Positions 44,944 to 52,344 of a stretch of 64,000 bases of DNA are shown here, piece by piece. The position numbers and the translations under genes are program-made. Location of the stretch: contig JAGXGB010000057.1 of assembly GCA_024636955.1 (NCBI GenBank), positions 1 to 64,000 of the forward strand, written 5' to 3'. Numbering within the stretch: the stretch's first letter is position 1; each line of letters begins with the position of its first letter. The notes under the pieces were generated by a model, which worked only from the letters and a program-made list of their open reading frames with translations, was not told where the DNA came from and did not search any database. Source of the stretch: Bacteroidales bacterium. Lineage in GTDB: Bacteria > Bacteroidota > Bacteroidia > Bacteroidales > Lentimicrobiaceae.

Positions 44944-45666
44944 ATGAAACCACAACACTATCTTACAGGCCTTTTGATCATACTGGCTCTGACACTTACT
45001 ATTCCTTCTGACGCTAAAGCCCAATACGGGCCGCATCATCAACCCGAGTGGGTTGCCGTTCACAGTTGCGATGTTGATACACGATATGTATACTTCCCTG
45101 ATCATAATATCTACTATGATATGCACAGGGCATCGTATATTTATCTTTCAGGTCCAAACTGGGTTTTCAGTACTGTTCTACCTCAAAGGTTTATTCACAT
45201 CGACTTTGGTTTAGCCCCAATTGTTGAGCTTGATATTCTCGTCGACCGTCCGTATATCTACAACCATCATCACATTAACTGGTATCGCACCTATCATGAT
45301 GACTATCATTATGCAAGGTACTATAGGGGTCATGGACATGGAAAACATTATGACAAGCATTTCCGTGGTGATTATGCCGGTTATAATCATGGTAAACATT
45401 ATAAAAAGGGCCATGGAAACCATGATAGTTACAGGGACTATGAAAATCGTGGAAACCATAGAGAATATGGAAACAACAATGGACGTGGAAACCATAAAGG
45501 TAATAATGGAAATCATAAAGGCCATTACAAACAAAATGATAACCGAAGTAAAGGCAACTATGTTAACAGGGGTAACGACCGCCAGTATAAAAACGATAAA
45601 GGTTCATATGCAAAACGTGAATCGAACCAAAGAAGCACAAGAACCGGCAACGGACGTGGAAGATAA
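44944..45666 (+). CDS. Exported protein with His/Gly/Asn/Tyr-rich tail
   Basis: A signal peptide (1-26, ending AKAQ) precedes a compact region of about 90 residues with many aromatic residues (VHSCDVDTRYVYFPDHNIYYD, SGPNWVFSTVLP). The C-terminal 130 residues are low-complexity, with repeated GNH, HGKHY and NRGN units, strongly basic and metal-binding-like. No known family is recognised beyond similar Bacteroidota exported proteins. The tail may bind metals or polyanions; that is inference. Confidence 0.7.
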   Translation: MKPQHYLTGLLIILALTLTIPSDAKAQYGPHHQPEWVAVHSCDVDTRYVYFPDHNIYYDMHRASYIYLSGPNWVFSTVLPQRFIHIDFGLAPIVELDILVDRPYIYNHHHINWYRTYHDDYHYARYYRGHGHGKHYDKHFRGDYAGYNHGKHYKKGHGNHDSYRDYENRGNHREYGNNNGRGNHKGNNGNHKGHYKQNDNRSKGNYVNRGNDRQYKNDKGSYAKRESNQRSTRTGNGRGR

Positions 45667-45691
45667 AAGAATTCGCTTGTGAAACTAAACT

Positions 45692-45724
45692 AAGGAGACA
45701 TGATTAATTCACGTCTCCTTTTTC
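45692..45724 (+). terminator. Intrinsic terminator
   Basis: AAGGAGAC pairs with GTCTCCTT, with inner TGA/TCA pairing too, followed by a T-run (45721-45723 and beyond). It closes the gene at 44944-45666. Confidence 0.8.
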
Positions 45725-45786
45725 ATTTTATCCATCCCGCATTTTTTAATTAATGTTCACAACATGGCCTTACTATTTATAATTAG

Positions 45787-45794
45787 TATATTTG
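45787..45794 (+). promoter_or_regulatory. -7 element upstream of the amidase gene
   Basis: TATATTTG matches TAnnTTTG and lies 22 bases before the ATG at 45816. No TTG at the right distance is seen. It would drive the four-gene run to 49590. Confidence 0.5.
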
Positions 45795-45815
45795 TTATAA
45801 AGATTCAACCCACTA

Positions 45816-47417
45816 ATGACCTTGTATATGAGTAAACTCTACAGAATGTTGTGCACAGCATTTATTATTGCTGTGATGTTTTCATGCCAGAACAGCGAGA
45901 CAAAGACCGCTGAGAAAGATGTGAACAATTTTAAATTCCTCGAGTATGATATAGCTCAGATCTCTCAGGGTTATAAGGATGGTGATTTCACCGTTAAGGA
46001 TGTTGTGCAGGCTTACCTCGACAGGATTGAAGAGATTGATCATAACGGTCCCGGACTACATTCAGTTATCTTCGTGAACCCTGATGCTATTGCTATTGCT
46101 GAGCAGCTTGATAAGGAAATGAAGGACGGCAAACTACGCGGACCTATGCATGGCATACCGGTGTTGCTCAAAGATAATATTGATACACAAGATAAAATGC
46201 CCTGTACTGCAGGTTCAAGGGTACTGGCAAACTCATTCCCGCTTAAGGACAGCTTTATAGCACAGAAATTGCGTGAAGCAGGTGCTGTGATCATTGGCAA
46301 GGCAAACCTGAGCGAATGGGCTAACTTCAGGGGTGAACTCTCTACCAGTGGATGGAGCGGAGTAGGCGGACAAACCAAAAATCCTTATGACCTCAGCCGC
46401 AATCCATGTGGTTCAAGCTCAGGTTCTGCTGCTGCCGTTTCAGCAAACCTCACAATGATTGCCATCGGCACTGAAACAAACGGTTCTATCGTATGTCCTT
46501 CGCATAGCAATGGAATTGCCGGTATAAAACCTACAGTTGGATTATTAAGCCGCTCAGGCATTATCCCTATTTCCTTTACTCAGGATACACCGGGCCCAAT
46601 GGGAAGAACACTCAGGGATGCAGCAATTTGCCTGGGGGCTATGGTTGGTGTTGATCCTGCTGATTCTCTTACACTTGCTTCTGAAGGCAAATACCAAACT
46701 GACTATACACAGTTCCTAAAAGAAGACGGTTTAAAGGGTAAGCGGATTGGCTTATTTAAAGAACCATTTGGCATTAATTTTAAGGTTGATTCTTTGATGA
46801 TGCGTACGGTAGAATACATCAAAAGCCAGGGTGCGGAAGTGATTGAAGTTGACAAGATAGCCGGAGATAAAGTGGGCGACTGGTCATTCCAGGTTATGCT
46901 CTATGAGTATAAGGATGGATTGAATAAGTACTTTGCATCGCTGGGAGCAGGAGCTCCACTGAAAAGCGTTGAGGAACTTATAGCCTTTAACCTGCGAGAT
47001 TCAATTGAACTTGATCATTTTGATCAAAAGTATCTTGAAATGGCTCAGGAAAAAGGCGACCTGAACTCACCCGAATACCTTGAAGCGCTCAAAGGTATGC
47101 AAAAGGGAATGCGAGCTGATGGAATTGACAGGGTTATGAATCAGCATAAGCTTGATGCCATCATTGCACCTACAGGAGCACCGGCATGGAAAACCGACCT
47201 AACCAATGGCGATGCCTTCCATGTAGGCAGTTCATCACCCGCAGCTATATCAGGGTATCCGAACATAACTGTCCCAATGGGATTTATTGATGGCTTACCG
47301 GTTGGTATATCATTCTTTGGCAGGGCCTGGAGTGAACCACTGTTGTTGGAAATTGCCTATGGGTTTGAAAGTGGAACTAAAAAACGACGGGCCCCTCAAT
47401 TTCTCAATGCGCAATGA
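45816..47417 (+). CDS. Amidase-signature lipoprotein
   Basis: A 533-residue amidase of the GatA-like amidase-signature family. The Ser-cisSer-Lys triad is visible: Lys119 in PVLLKDNID, the Ser-rich NPCGSSSGSAAA (about 197-207) and Ser224 in TETNGSIVCPS. The N-terminus is a lipoprotein signal with a lipobox-like FSC (Cys24), so it is probably periplasmic and not the tRNA amidotransferase. An ATG at codon 5 (45828) is an alternative start. The stop overlaps the start of the next gene (ATGA). Confidence 0.9.
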   Translation: MTLYMSKLYRMLCTAFIIAVMFSCQNSETKTAEKDVNNFKFLEYDIAQISQGYKDGDFTVKDVVQAYLDRIEEIDHNGPGLHSVIFVNPDAIAIAEQLDKEMKDGKLRGPMHGIPVLLKDNIDTQDKMPCTAGSRVLANSFPLKDSFIAQKLREAGAVIIGKANLSEWANFRGELSTSGWSGVGGQTKNPYDLSRNPCGSSSGSAAAVSANLTMIAIGTETNGSIVCPSHSNGIAGIKPTVGLLSRSGIIPISFTQDTPGPMGRTLRDAAICLGAMVGVDPADSLTLASEGKYQTDYTQFLKEDGLKGKRIGLFKEPFGINFKVDSLMMRTVEYIKSQGAEVIEVDKIAGDKVGDWSFQVMLYEYKDGLNKYFASLGAGAPLKSVEELIAFNLRDSIELDHFDQKYLEMAQEKGDLNSPEYLEALKGMQKGMRADGIDRVMNQHKLDAIIAPTGAPAWKTDLTNGDAFHVGSSSPAAISGYPNITVPMGFIDGLPVGISFFGRAWSEPLLLEIAYGFESGTKKRRAPQFLNAQ

Positions 47418-48298
47418 ATCACTTTGAAACAAGCTGGCAATCAGCTGATGGGTTGAAGATATATGCCCAGGGCTGGGAACCCGATATTGGTAGTAATAAT
47501 GACCAGTCCCCTGTAAAAGGAGTAGTTTGTTTGATACACGGCATTGGAGAACATACTTCCCGTTTTGCGCATGTTGCTGAATACCTTGTCAGGGAAGGAT
47601 ATGTATTGTTTGGATCCGACTGGCGTGGTCATGGAAAATCAGAGGGTCAGCGTGGACACATTCCATCCATTGAAGCAGTGTTGAAGGATATTGATGTGGT
47701 GATAGCGGAAGCAAAGCAACGCTATCCGCGGAAACCATTGTTTTTATATGGTCAGAGTCTCGGTGCTATTATGGTGCTGTATTATGGCTTACAACGCAAA
47801 CCTGATATTAAAGGCATTATCGCTTCAAGTCCTGCCCTTCACACATCCCTTGATGAACAGCCACTGAAAATTATGGCAGCCAAAGTGCTTGGTTCAATAG
47901 TGCCACGCATGTCGTTACATAGCGGTGTAAGTCCTTTTCTGATGTCGCGTGACAATGATGTAGTGAGGCACTACATTCATGACCCCATGGTGCATTACCG
48001 TATTACGCTTGGATTTGGGAAGATAATGATAGGTGTGAGAAAATGGGTTCTTGAAAACGCCGCTGCTTTTCCGCTGCCATTGTTATTGATGCATGGTAAG
48101 GATGATCTCCTTGCATACCCTTCGGGAAGTACTCAATTCGCAGCCTCCATAAATGAAAAATGTAAACTCGTATTATGGGAAAATGCATTTCATGAATTAC
48201 ACAATGAGCCTGAAAAATCAGAAGTTTTAAATACAATTACAAACTTCCTCAACAAGTTGGTAGAACATGTTGTTGAATCACCTGACCTAACAGGGTAA
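47414..48298 (+). CDS. Alpha/beta hydrolase (monoacylglycerol lipase-like)
   Basis: A serine hydrolase of the Hydrolase_4 family: CLIHGIGEHTSRF (HG oxyanion region), SDWRGHGKSEGQRGH, nucleophile Ser115 in YGQSLGAIM, LMHGKDDLLAY (Asp) and ENAFHELHNEPEK (His). These blocks are those of monoacylglycerol lipases and lysophospholipases. The length of 294 residues is usual. It is coupled to the amidase by a four-base overlap. Confidence 0.9.
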   Translation: MNHFETSWQSADGLKIYAQGWEPDIGSNNDQSPVKGVVCLIHGIGEHTSRFAHVAEYLVREGYVLFGSDWRGHGKSEGQRGHIPSIEAVLKDIDVVIAEAKQRYPRKPLFLYGQSLGAIMVLYYGLQRKPDIKGIIASSPALHTSLDEQPLKIMAAKVLGSIVPRMSLHSGVSPFLMSRDNDVVRHYIHDPMVHYRITLGFGKIMIGVRKWVLENAAAFPLPLLLMHGKDDLLAYPSGSTQFAASINEKCKLVLWENAFHELHNEPEKSEVLNTITNFLNKLVEHVVESPDLTG

Positions 48299-48339
48299 TC
48301 AAACTATCCATATCTTTATAGTCCTTAACTGAAACTATT

Positions 48340-48768
48340 ATGGGCACCATTGAATTCAAAAGAATATCCATTATTTTCCTGATGATCATTGCATTCGCTT
48401 TGTCAGGATGTAATAAGCAACCGCCGGTTCCTGAAGATAAAGAAGAATTTATAGGAGTTTGGCAGTCTCCATCAGGCTTCCAAATAGAGATTATGCCTGA
48501 GGGATATGCAAATATTTACCAACCAATGGATAGCCTTCACCCTGAATTTGATGTTTTAGGAATAAAAAAGGCGAATGCTGTTTACAACTTCGGCTTCGAA
48601 CTGGAGTTTAGCGGCGACAGCATTATCAGCATCAAAAAGCTATACCATAGTGGAAGGCAATACAAGATTGACGTTAATCCATACTTCGATGCTGATACCA
48701 TGAAGATGGTGATGAACGGTGTTGTGTTGAGGAAATATAATGAAGATCATTTTATGGCTGAGATGTAA
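48340..48768 (+). CDS. Small lipoprotein of unknown function
   Basis: A 142-residue exported protein with a hydrophobic leader and a lipobox LSGC at residues 21-24. The mature part has FIGVWQSPSGFQIEIMPEGYA, SIISIKKLYHSGRQYKI and MNGVVLRKY, a small beta-barrel-like (lipocalin-type) pattern. No named family is recognised. It lies 41 bases after the hydrolase gene and 12 bases before the ZIP transporter gene. Confidence 0.65.
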   Translation: MGTIEFKRISIIFLMIIAFALSGCNKQPPVPEDKEEFIGVWQSPSGFQIEIMPEGYANIYQPMDSLHPEFDVLGIKKANAVYNFGFELEFSGDSIISIKKLYHSGRQYKIDVNPYFDADTMKMVMNGVVLRKYNEDHFMAEM

Positions 48769-48780
48769 TGCAAGTGTAAT

Positions 48781-49590
48781 ATGGAACGATTACTCGACTA
48801 CAATCCTGTATTACTCGCTCTGGGTGCAACACTGTTTACCTGGTTCCTTACGGCCATGGGTGCTGCCATGGTTTTCTTCTTTAAAACCATCAATAAAAAA
48901 GTTCTTAACTCTATGCTTGGTTTTGCAGCCGGTGTTATGATAGCTGCCAGTTTCTGGTCGCTGTTAAAACCTGCTATTGAGATGGCTGAAGAGAATGGCG
49001 ATATACCCTGGGTGCCTGCCGTTGTTGGATTCCTGCTTGGCGGAGCTTTTCTGTTGTTAATCGACAAAATATTACCTCACTTGCACATGGGCCTCGCAAG
49101 GGAAAAGGCCGAAGGTATTAAAACACAATGGCAGAGAAGTGTATTGCTCGTTTTGGCTATTACCCTGCACAATATTCCTGAAGGGCTTGCCATAGGAGTT
49201 ACTTTTGGTGCACTTGCCCACAATTCTGATGTAGGTATGCTTGCCGGTGCTATTGCGCTGGCTATAGGTATAGGTTTGCAGAATTTCCCTGAAGGAGCCG
49301 CAGTTTCAATTCCCTTAAGACGCGAAGGATTCAGCCGGCTCAGGGCTTTTAACTACGGGCAAATGTCGGGCATAGTTGAACCCATTGCCGGTGTTGCCGG
49401 TGCTTACCTCGTGTTATCAGTTACACCCATACTTCCATATGCCTTAGCATTCGCTGCAGGGGCAATGATATTTGTAGTTGTTGAAGAGCTTATACCTGAA
49501 TCACAAACCGGCAATGAAACTGATCTTTCCACTATAGGGGCAATGCTGGGCTTTGCCACTATGATGCTGCTGGATGTGGCGCTGGGATAG
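48781..49590 (+). CDS. ZIP-family metal transporter
   Basis: A 269-residue protein with eight membrane segments and the ZIP metal-site motifs [17 protein letters not shown] (TM4) and [14 protein letters not shown] (TM5), plus VEELIPE in TM7. It imports zinc or another divalent metal. The short histidine loop HLHMG around residue 100 may bind metal. It is the last gene of the run and ends before the rpmA terminator. Confidence 0.92.
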   Translation: MERLLDYNPVLLALGATLFTWFLTAMGAAMVFFFKTINKKVLNSMLGFAAGVMIAASFWSLLKPAIEMAEENGDIPWVPAVVGFLLGGAFLLLIDKILPHLHMGLAREKAEGIKTQWQRSVLLVLAITLHNIPEGLAIGVTFGALAHNSDVGMLAGAIALAIGIGLQNFPEGAAVSIPLRREGFSRLRAFNYGQMSGIVEPIAGVAGAYLVLSVTPILPYALAFAAGAMIFVVVEELIPESQTGNETDLSTIGAMLGFATMMLLDVALG

Positions 49591-49650
49591 TTGTTTCAAA
49601 TAATAACCATACATGGCAATCTGAACGGAATTCCTGCTGTTACAAGCATA

Positions 49651-49676
49651 AAAAAGGGCAGATGATCTCTGCCCTT
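49651..49676 (-). terminator. Intrinsic terminator of rplU-rpmA
   Basis: AAGGGCAGA (49654-49662) pairs with TCTGCCCTT (49668-49676) around a five-base loop. On the minus strand a T-run follows the hairpin, so it terminates the ribosomal-protein operon. Confidence 0.88.
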
Positions 49677-49697
49677 AACAATTTCATGATATTTGTT

Positions 49698-49964
49698 TTA
49701 TTCAGCCGTTTCGAATGGGAGAACTGATACAAATGATTTGTCGTTTTTTCTTACGCGGAATTGAACAACACCATCAACCAGAGCAAACAGGGTATGATCT
49801 TTACCCATGCCTACGTTGAGGCCTGGATTGTGAACCGTGCCACGCTGACGAATGATTATATTACCTGCTGTTGCAGCTTGTCCGCCGTAAATTTTAACGC
49901 CAAGTCGTTTGGAATGCGATTCTCTACCGTTACTCGAACTACCGGCACCTTTTTTATGAGCCAT
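49698..49964 (-). CDS. rpmA: 50S ribosomal protein L27
   Basis: An 88-residue basic protein beginning [16 protein letters not shown] and containing [17 protein letters not shown] and [18 protein letters not shown], diagnostic of L27. It follows rplU by 26 bases, the standard order. Confidence 0.97.
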   Translation of the reverse strand: MAHKKGAGSSSNGRESHSKRLGVKIYGGQAATAGNIIIRQRGTVHNPGLNVGMGKDHTLFALVDGVVQFRVRKNDKSFVSVLPFETAE

Positions 49965-49990
49965 ATCTTTTCGTTTTTATCGGTTAATAA

Positions 49991-50302
49991 TTAGGCGTTA
50001 ATGGCATTGATCTGTACCCTGGTGAGGTACTGCCTGTGGCCATTTGATTTCTGGTATCCTTTTCTCCTCTTCTTCTTGAAGACGATAACCTTATCGCCAC
50101 GTAAATGCGACAGGATTTTAGCCGTAACGACAGCGCCGGTAACATTCGGCTGTCCGATGGTAACTGCTCCGTCATTGTCCAACAACAATACGTTGTCAAA
50201 CTTCAATTCCGAACCTTCTTCACCCTCGAGACGATGCACGAATATCACCTGGTCTTGCATAACTTTATGTTGCTGGCCGGCGATTTCAACGATTGCGTAC
50301 AT
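49991..50302 (-). CDS. rplU: 50S ribosomal protein L21
   Basis: A 103-residue protein with YAIVEIAGQQHKVMQDQVI at the start, VLLLDNDGAVTIGQP, AKILSHLRGDKVIVFKKKRR and GHRQYLTRVQI, diagnostic of L21. A canonical Bacteroidota promoter lies about 50 bases upstream. Confidence 0.97.
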   Translation of the reverse strand: MYAIVEIAGQQHKVMQDQVIFVHRLEGEEGSELKFDNVLLLDNDGAVTIGQPNVTGAVVTAKILSHLRGDKVIVFKKKRRKGYQKSNGHRQYLTRVQINAINA

Positions 50303-50347
50303 TTCTTTATTGTTTGTTTATTAGTTGTTTCCCTTTTATAGGGGGTG

Positions 50348-50377
50348 CAAAATTAAATAATTTTCAGTAACTTCCAA
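50348..50377 (-). promoter_or_regulatory. Promoter of rplU-rpmA: TTG-N19-TAATTTTG
   Basis: On the minus strand TTG (50375-50377) is followed after 19 bases by TAATTTTG (50348-50355), exactly the phylum's -33/-7 pattern, 46 bases before the rplU start. Confidence 0.78.
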
Positions 50378-50441
50378 CAAGTTTTTAAAAAAAGATTTGT
50401 TTAGCGTTTAGGGTTTAGAGTTTAGTCTCCATAGTAGCGAC

Positions 50442-50477
50442 CGGTCCCCGAGCCCCTCGATAAAAACTCGGGGACCG
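50442..50477. repeat. 11-bp perfect inverted repeat CGGTCCCCGAG
   Basis: CGGTCCCCGAG (50442-50452) and CTCGGGGACCG (50467-50477) flank a 14-base loop. The right 25 bases (50453-50477) recur, inverted and identical, at 56742-56766. It shares its core with the ends of the larger repeat units that follow. Confidence 0.8.
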
Positions 50478-50512
50478 CCACGATAATTCTAGGTGGAGTC
50501 TCCCTAGTTGCG

Positions 50513-50606
50513 ACCGGTCCCCGAGTAAAGGTCGAGTGAAGGCTCATGCTGAGGTACGAAGAATGAGCCGGAATCGAGAACTGCATCGAGGGGTGGTTGG
50601 ATTAAG
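50513..50606 (-). repeat. Structured repeat, copy C (inverted orientation)
   Basis: Starting with ACCGGTCCCCGAGTAA and ending ATCGAGGGGTGGTTGGATTAAG (outer parts only), this 94-base stretch matches the reverse complement of copies A and B at both ends. Its own central hairpin is GGCTCAT/ATGAGCC (about 50541-50569) instead of the AGTATTGCCT stem, so the stem has changed while pairing is kept. Confidence 0.7.
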
Positions 50607-50670
50607 GGGAGAATTCCAGCTAAGAGGATTTTTCGATTTTGAGTATTCTTCGCAAATATGGTCTATTTCC

Positions 50671-50794
50671 CTTCACTGCTTAATCCAACCGCCCCTCGAT
50701 GCGCATCTCGATTTCAGTATTGCCTGGTGGGAATTCATCCATTTAGATGTTGTTCAAGGCAATACTTCCACTCGATGCTTACTCGGGGACCGGT
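50671..50794 (+). repeat. Structured repeat, copy A (124 bp)
   Basis: This copy aligns without gaps to copy B (51223-51346), most differences lying in the central loop. It contains an internal stem AGTATTGCCT (50716-50725) with AGGCAATACT (50757-50766), and ends ACTCGGGGACCGGT. Confidence 0.8.
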
Positions 50795-50845
50795 TCTCAT
50801 CTTTTTTAGGAATCGGGCGCCTCGTTGTGGTTATTCAAGTTGATG

Positions 50846-50863
50846 AGTATTCTCTCGGCGCAG
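50846..50863 (+). repeat. Left 18-bp inverted repeat of the GIY-YIG unit
   Basis: AGTATTCTCTCGGCGCAG at 50846-50863 is the exact reverse complement of 51199-51216. The pair encloses only the GIY-YIG gene. A partial copy, GAGTATTCT, also precedes repeat A at 50641-50649. Confidence 0.85.
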
Positions 50864-50873
50864 AGGTAAGAAT

Positions 50874-51158
50874 CTACAACTTTTGTTTTCGGGCCAAATA
50901 TTTCAAATCGGCAGTGTTGCCGGCTATAAGTGCTTCTTTTTTCTTCTTACTCCAGTTCTGCACCTGTTTTTCTCTTAAAAAGGCTTCCGCAATGGAACGA
51001 AATTCTTCATAATACACCAGTTTTACCGGAAGATGCTTTGAGGTAAAATTAGCACCCATTCCTGATTCGTGTTCTAACAGTCGTAATTCTAAATATTTAG
51101 TACTACCGGTATAATACTGCCCGTTGCTGCAGAGCAATAAATACATGTATGCTTTCAT
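50874..51158 (-). CDS. Single-domain GIY-YIG nuclease
   Basis: A 94-residue GIY-YIG endonuclease domain of the YhbQ-like small type: YMYLLLCSNGQYYTGSTKYLELRLLEHESG, with the Tyr pair and Arg, then HLPVKLVYYEEFRSIAEAFLREKQVQNWSKKKKEALI carrying the conserved Glu and the basic helix. (These two stretches are at about residues 4-33 and 42-78.) I start at MKAYMYLLL (51158); an ATG at 51179 adds seven residues. It is tightly enclosed by perfect 18-bp inverted repeats and flanked by copies of a structured repeat, suggesting a small mobile or repeat-linked unit. Confidence 0.88.
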   Translation of the reverse strand: MKAYMYLLLCSNGQYYTGSTKYLELRLLEHESGMGANFTSKHLPVKLVYYEEFRSIAEAFLREKQVQNWSKKKKEALIAGNTADLKYLARKQKL

Positions 51159-51198
51159 AAAGCTAGTTTTAAGAATCAAAGTTATGGAAAAACCATGA

Positions 51199-51216
51199 CT
51201 GCGCCGAGAGAATACT
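51199..51216 (-). repeat. Right 18-bp inverted repeat of the GIY-YIG unit
   Basis: CTGCGCCGAGAGAATACT is the exact reverse complement of 50846-50863. Only six bases separate it from repeat copy B. Confidence 0.85.
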
Positions 51217-51222
51217 ATTTTA

Positions 51223-51346
51223 CTTCACAGCTTAATCCCACTGCCCCTCGATGCGCATCTCGATTCCAGTATTGCCTGGTGTGAAACTTCTAATTTGGTG
51301 ATTGTTCAAGGCAATACTTGCACTCGATGCTTACTCGGGGACCGGT
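51223..51346 (+). repeat. Structured repeat, copy B (124 bp)
   Basis: Ungapped match to copy A, in the same orientation, with the internal AGTATTGCCT/AGGCAATACT stem preserved. The loop between the stem arms differs from copy A, as expected if structure rather than loop sequence is under selection. Confidence 0.8.
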
Positions 51347-51437
51347 CGCTACCATTTTTAAGATTCCAAAATGGCACTCTAAAATTTGGTAATATGAAAA
51401 AAAGTAATCAAATTTGCCTTTAGATTAATTACCATTG

Positions 51438-51533
51438 TAGTCGCACTTCGTTCGCATACCGTTCGTATATCGTTCGCATTTAAGCGTTAAAAATGCGAAC
51501 ACAATGCGAGTAAGATGCGACTAAAATGCGAAC
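51438..51533. repeat. Heptamer-rich nested palindrome
   Basis: TAGTCGCA (51438-51445) pairs with TGCGACTA (51516-51523), and inside it GTTCGCATTT (51472-51481) pairs with AAATGCGAAC (51491-51500). The region is made of many variants of TTCGCAT on the left and ATGCGAA/ATGCGAC on the right. It lies about 100 bases before the DUF6266 gene. The rest of 51347-51632 is A-rich with no other feature seen. Confidence 0.7.
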
Positions 51534-51632
51534 GGTGGAAAAATGAACACTCAACAGCAAATAAATAAATCAGCTGATAAAATAAGCATCTGAAAAAATA
51601 AACAACCAACAATTAAAAAACGTAAAACACAC

Positions 51633-52268
51633 ATGGCCAGACTCAGAAAAGGAATATTGACCGGCATTATAGGTCCACTTGCATATTCAAATTATAAAGG
51701 GAAGCAGGTTGTTAAAATGCGACCTAATCAGGATAAGGAGAAAAAGGAGCCAACAACTGCACAATTTGTGCAACGCAATAAAATGAGGGCTGTAAACGCT
51801 TTCGTAAAACCACTCAAACCAGTTATTGCTATTGGATTTCAGGATTCCGACAAACTATCGGCATACAATGAATGCGTATCAGAGCTACTGAGCATTGTTA
51901 CAATGAAGGATGAAGTAGTGCCGGTTATTGATTACGCTCAGGTTAAATTCTCTCGTGGCACACTACCTGCTCCTGAAATCGTTGCAATGGATGTTAACCC
52001 CGGTTCAATAATTATCACATGGAATAAGAGTACATCCAACCATGCCACCCGCAAAAACGATGAAGCTGTTGTAGTGCTACGTTCTGAAGCAGGTGCTTCA
52101 AAGATATTTGATTGCATAGGATTTCGCGCTGATGGTTCAGGATCTGTTGAAATTCCTGCGAATATTGAAGCACCATACCATGCCTGGATATTCTTTAGTA
52201 ATCCCAAAATGTACCCCTACGCGAGTAAAAAGAAAGTTTCAGATACGGTTTATTTGGGGGGTTTTTGA
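51633..52268 (+). CDS. DUF6266 family protein
   Basis: A 211-residue protein of a family restricted largely to Bacteroidota. It begins MARLRKGILTGIIGPLAYSNYKG with VKMRPNQ and TTAQFVQRNKM, the DUF6266 signature, and its C-terminal half is beta-rich (VVVLRSEAGASKIFDCIGFRA near 165-185). There is no signal peptide. Function is unknown. A heptamer-rich palindrome precedes it. Confidence 0.82.
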   Translation: MARLRKGILTGIIGPLAYSNYKGKQVVKMRPNQDKEKKEPTTAQFVQRNKMRAVNAFVKPLKPVIAIGFQDSDKLSAYNECVSELLSIVTMKDEVVPVIDYAQVKFSRGTLPAPEIVAMDVNPGSIIITWNKSTSNHATRKNDEAVVVLRSEAGASKIFDCIGFRADGSGSVEIPANIEAPYHAWIFFSNPKMYPYASKKKVSDTVYLGGF

Positions 52269-52332
52269 GGGGGGAGACATCCCATCCAAACATGAATTCT
52301 TTACAATTACGGAATTGGATTCCGAAATTGCA

Positions 52333-52340
52333 TAACTTTG
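52333..52340 (+). promoter_or_regulatory. -7 element almost on the ATPase start codon
   Basis: TAACTTTG at 52333-52340 is a full TAnnTTTG match and the ATG is at 52345. Transcription should begin at or next to the start codon, giving a leaderless message. Confidence 0.6.
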
Positions 52341-52344
52341 TAGT

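Noticed and set aside
45221-45682. Met/Ile/Thr-rich long frame overlapping the His/Gly-rich exported protein
   Set aside because: It is the shifted frame of a low-complexity coding region and has no signal peptide or family match, while the chosen frame has a clear signal peptide.
45816-47417. Amidase as the GatA subunit of the tRNA amidotransferase
   Set aside because: It has a lipoprotein signal and lipobox and no gatB or gatC neighbours, so a periplasmic amidase is more likely.
50442-51346. Possible CRISPR array because of repeated units near 50.4-51.3 kb
   Set aside because: Units are long (94-124 bp), few, in both orientations and unevenly spaced, with a nuclease gene between; there is no constant short repeat with unique spacers and no cas gene nearby.
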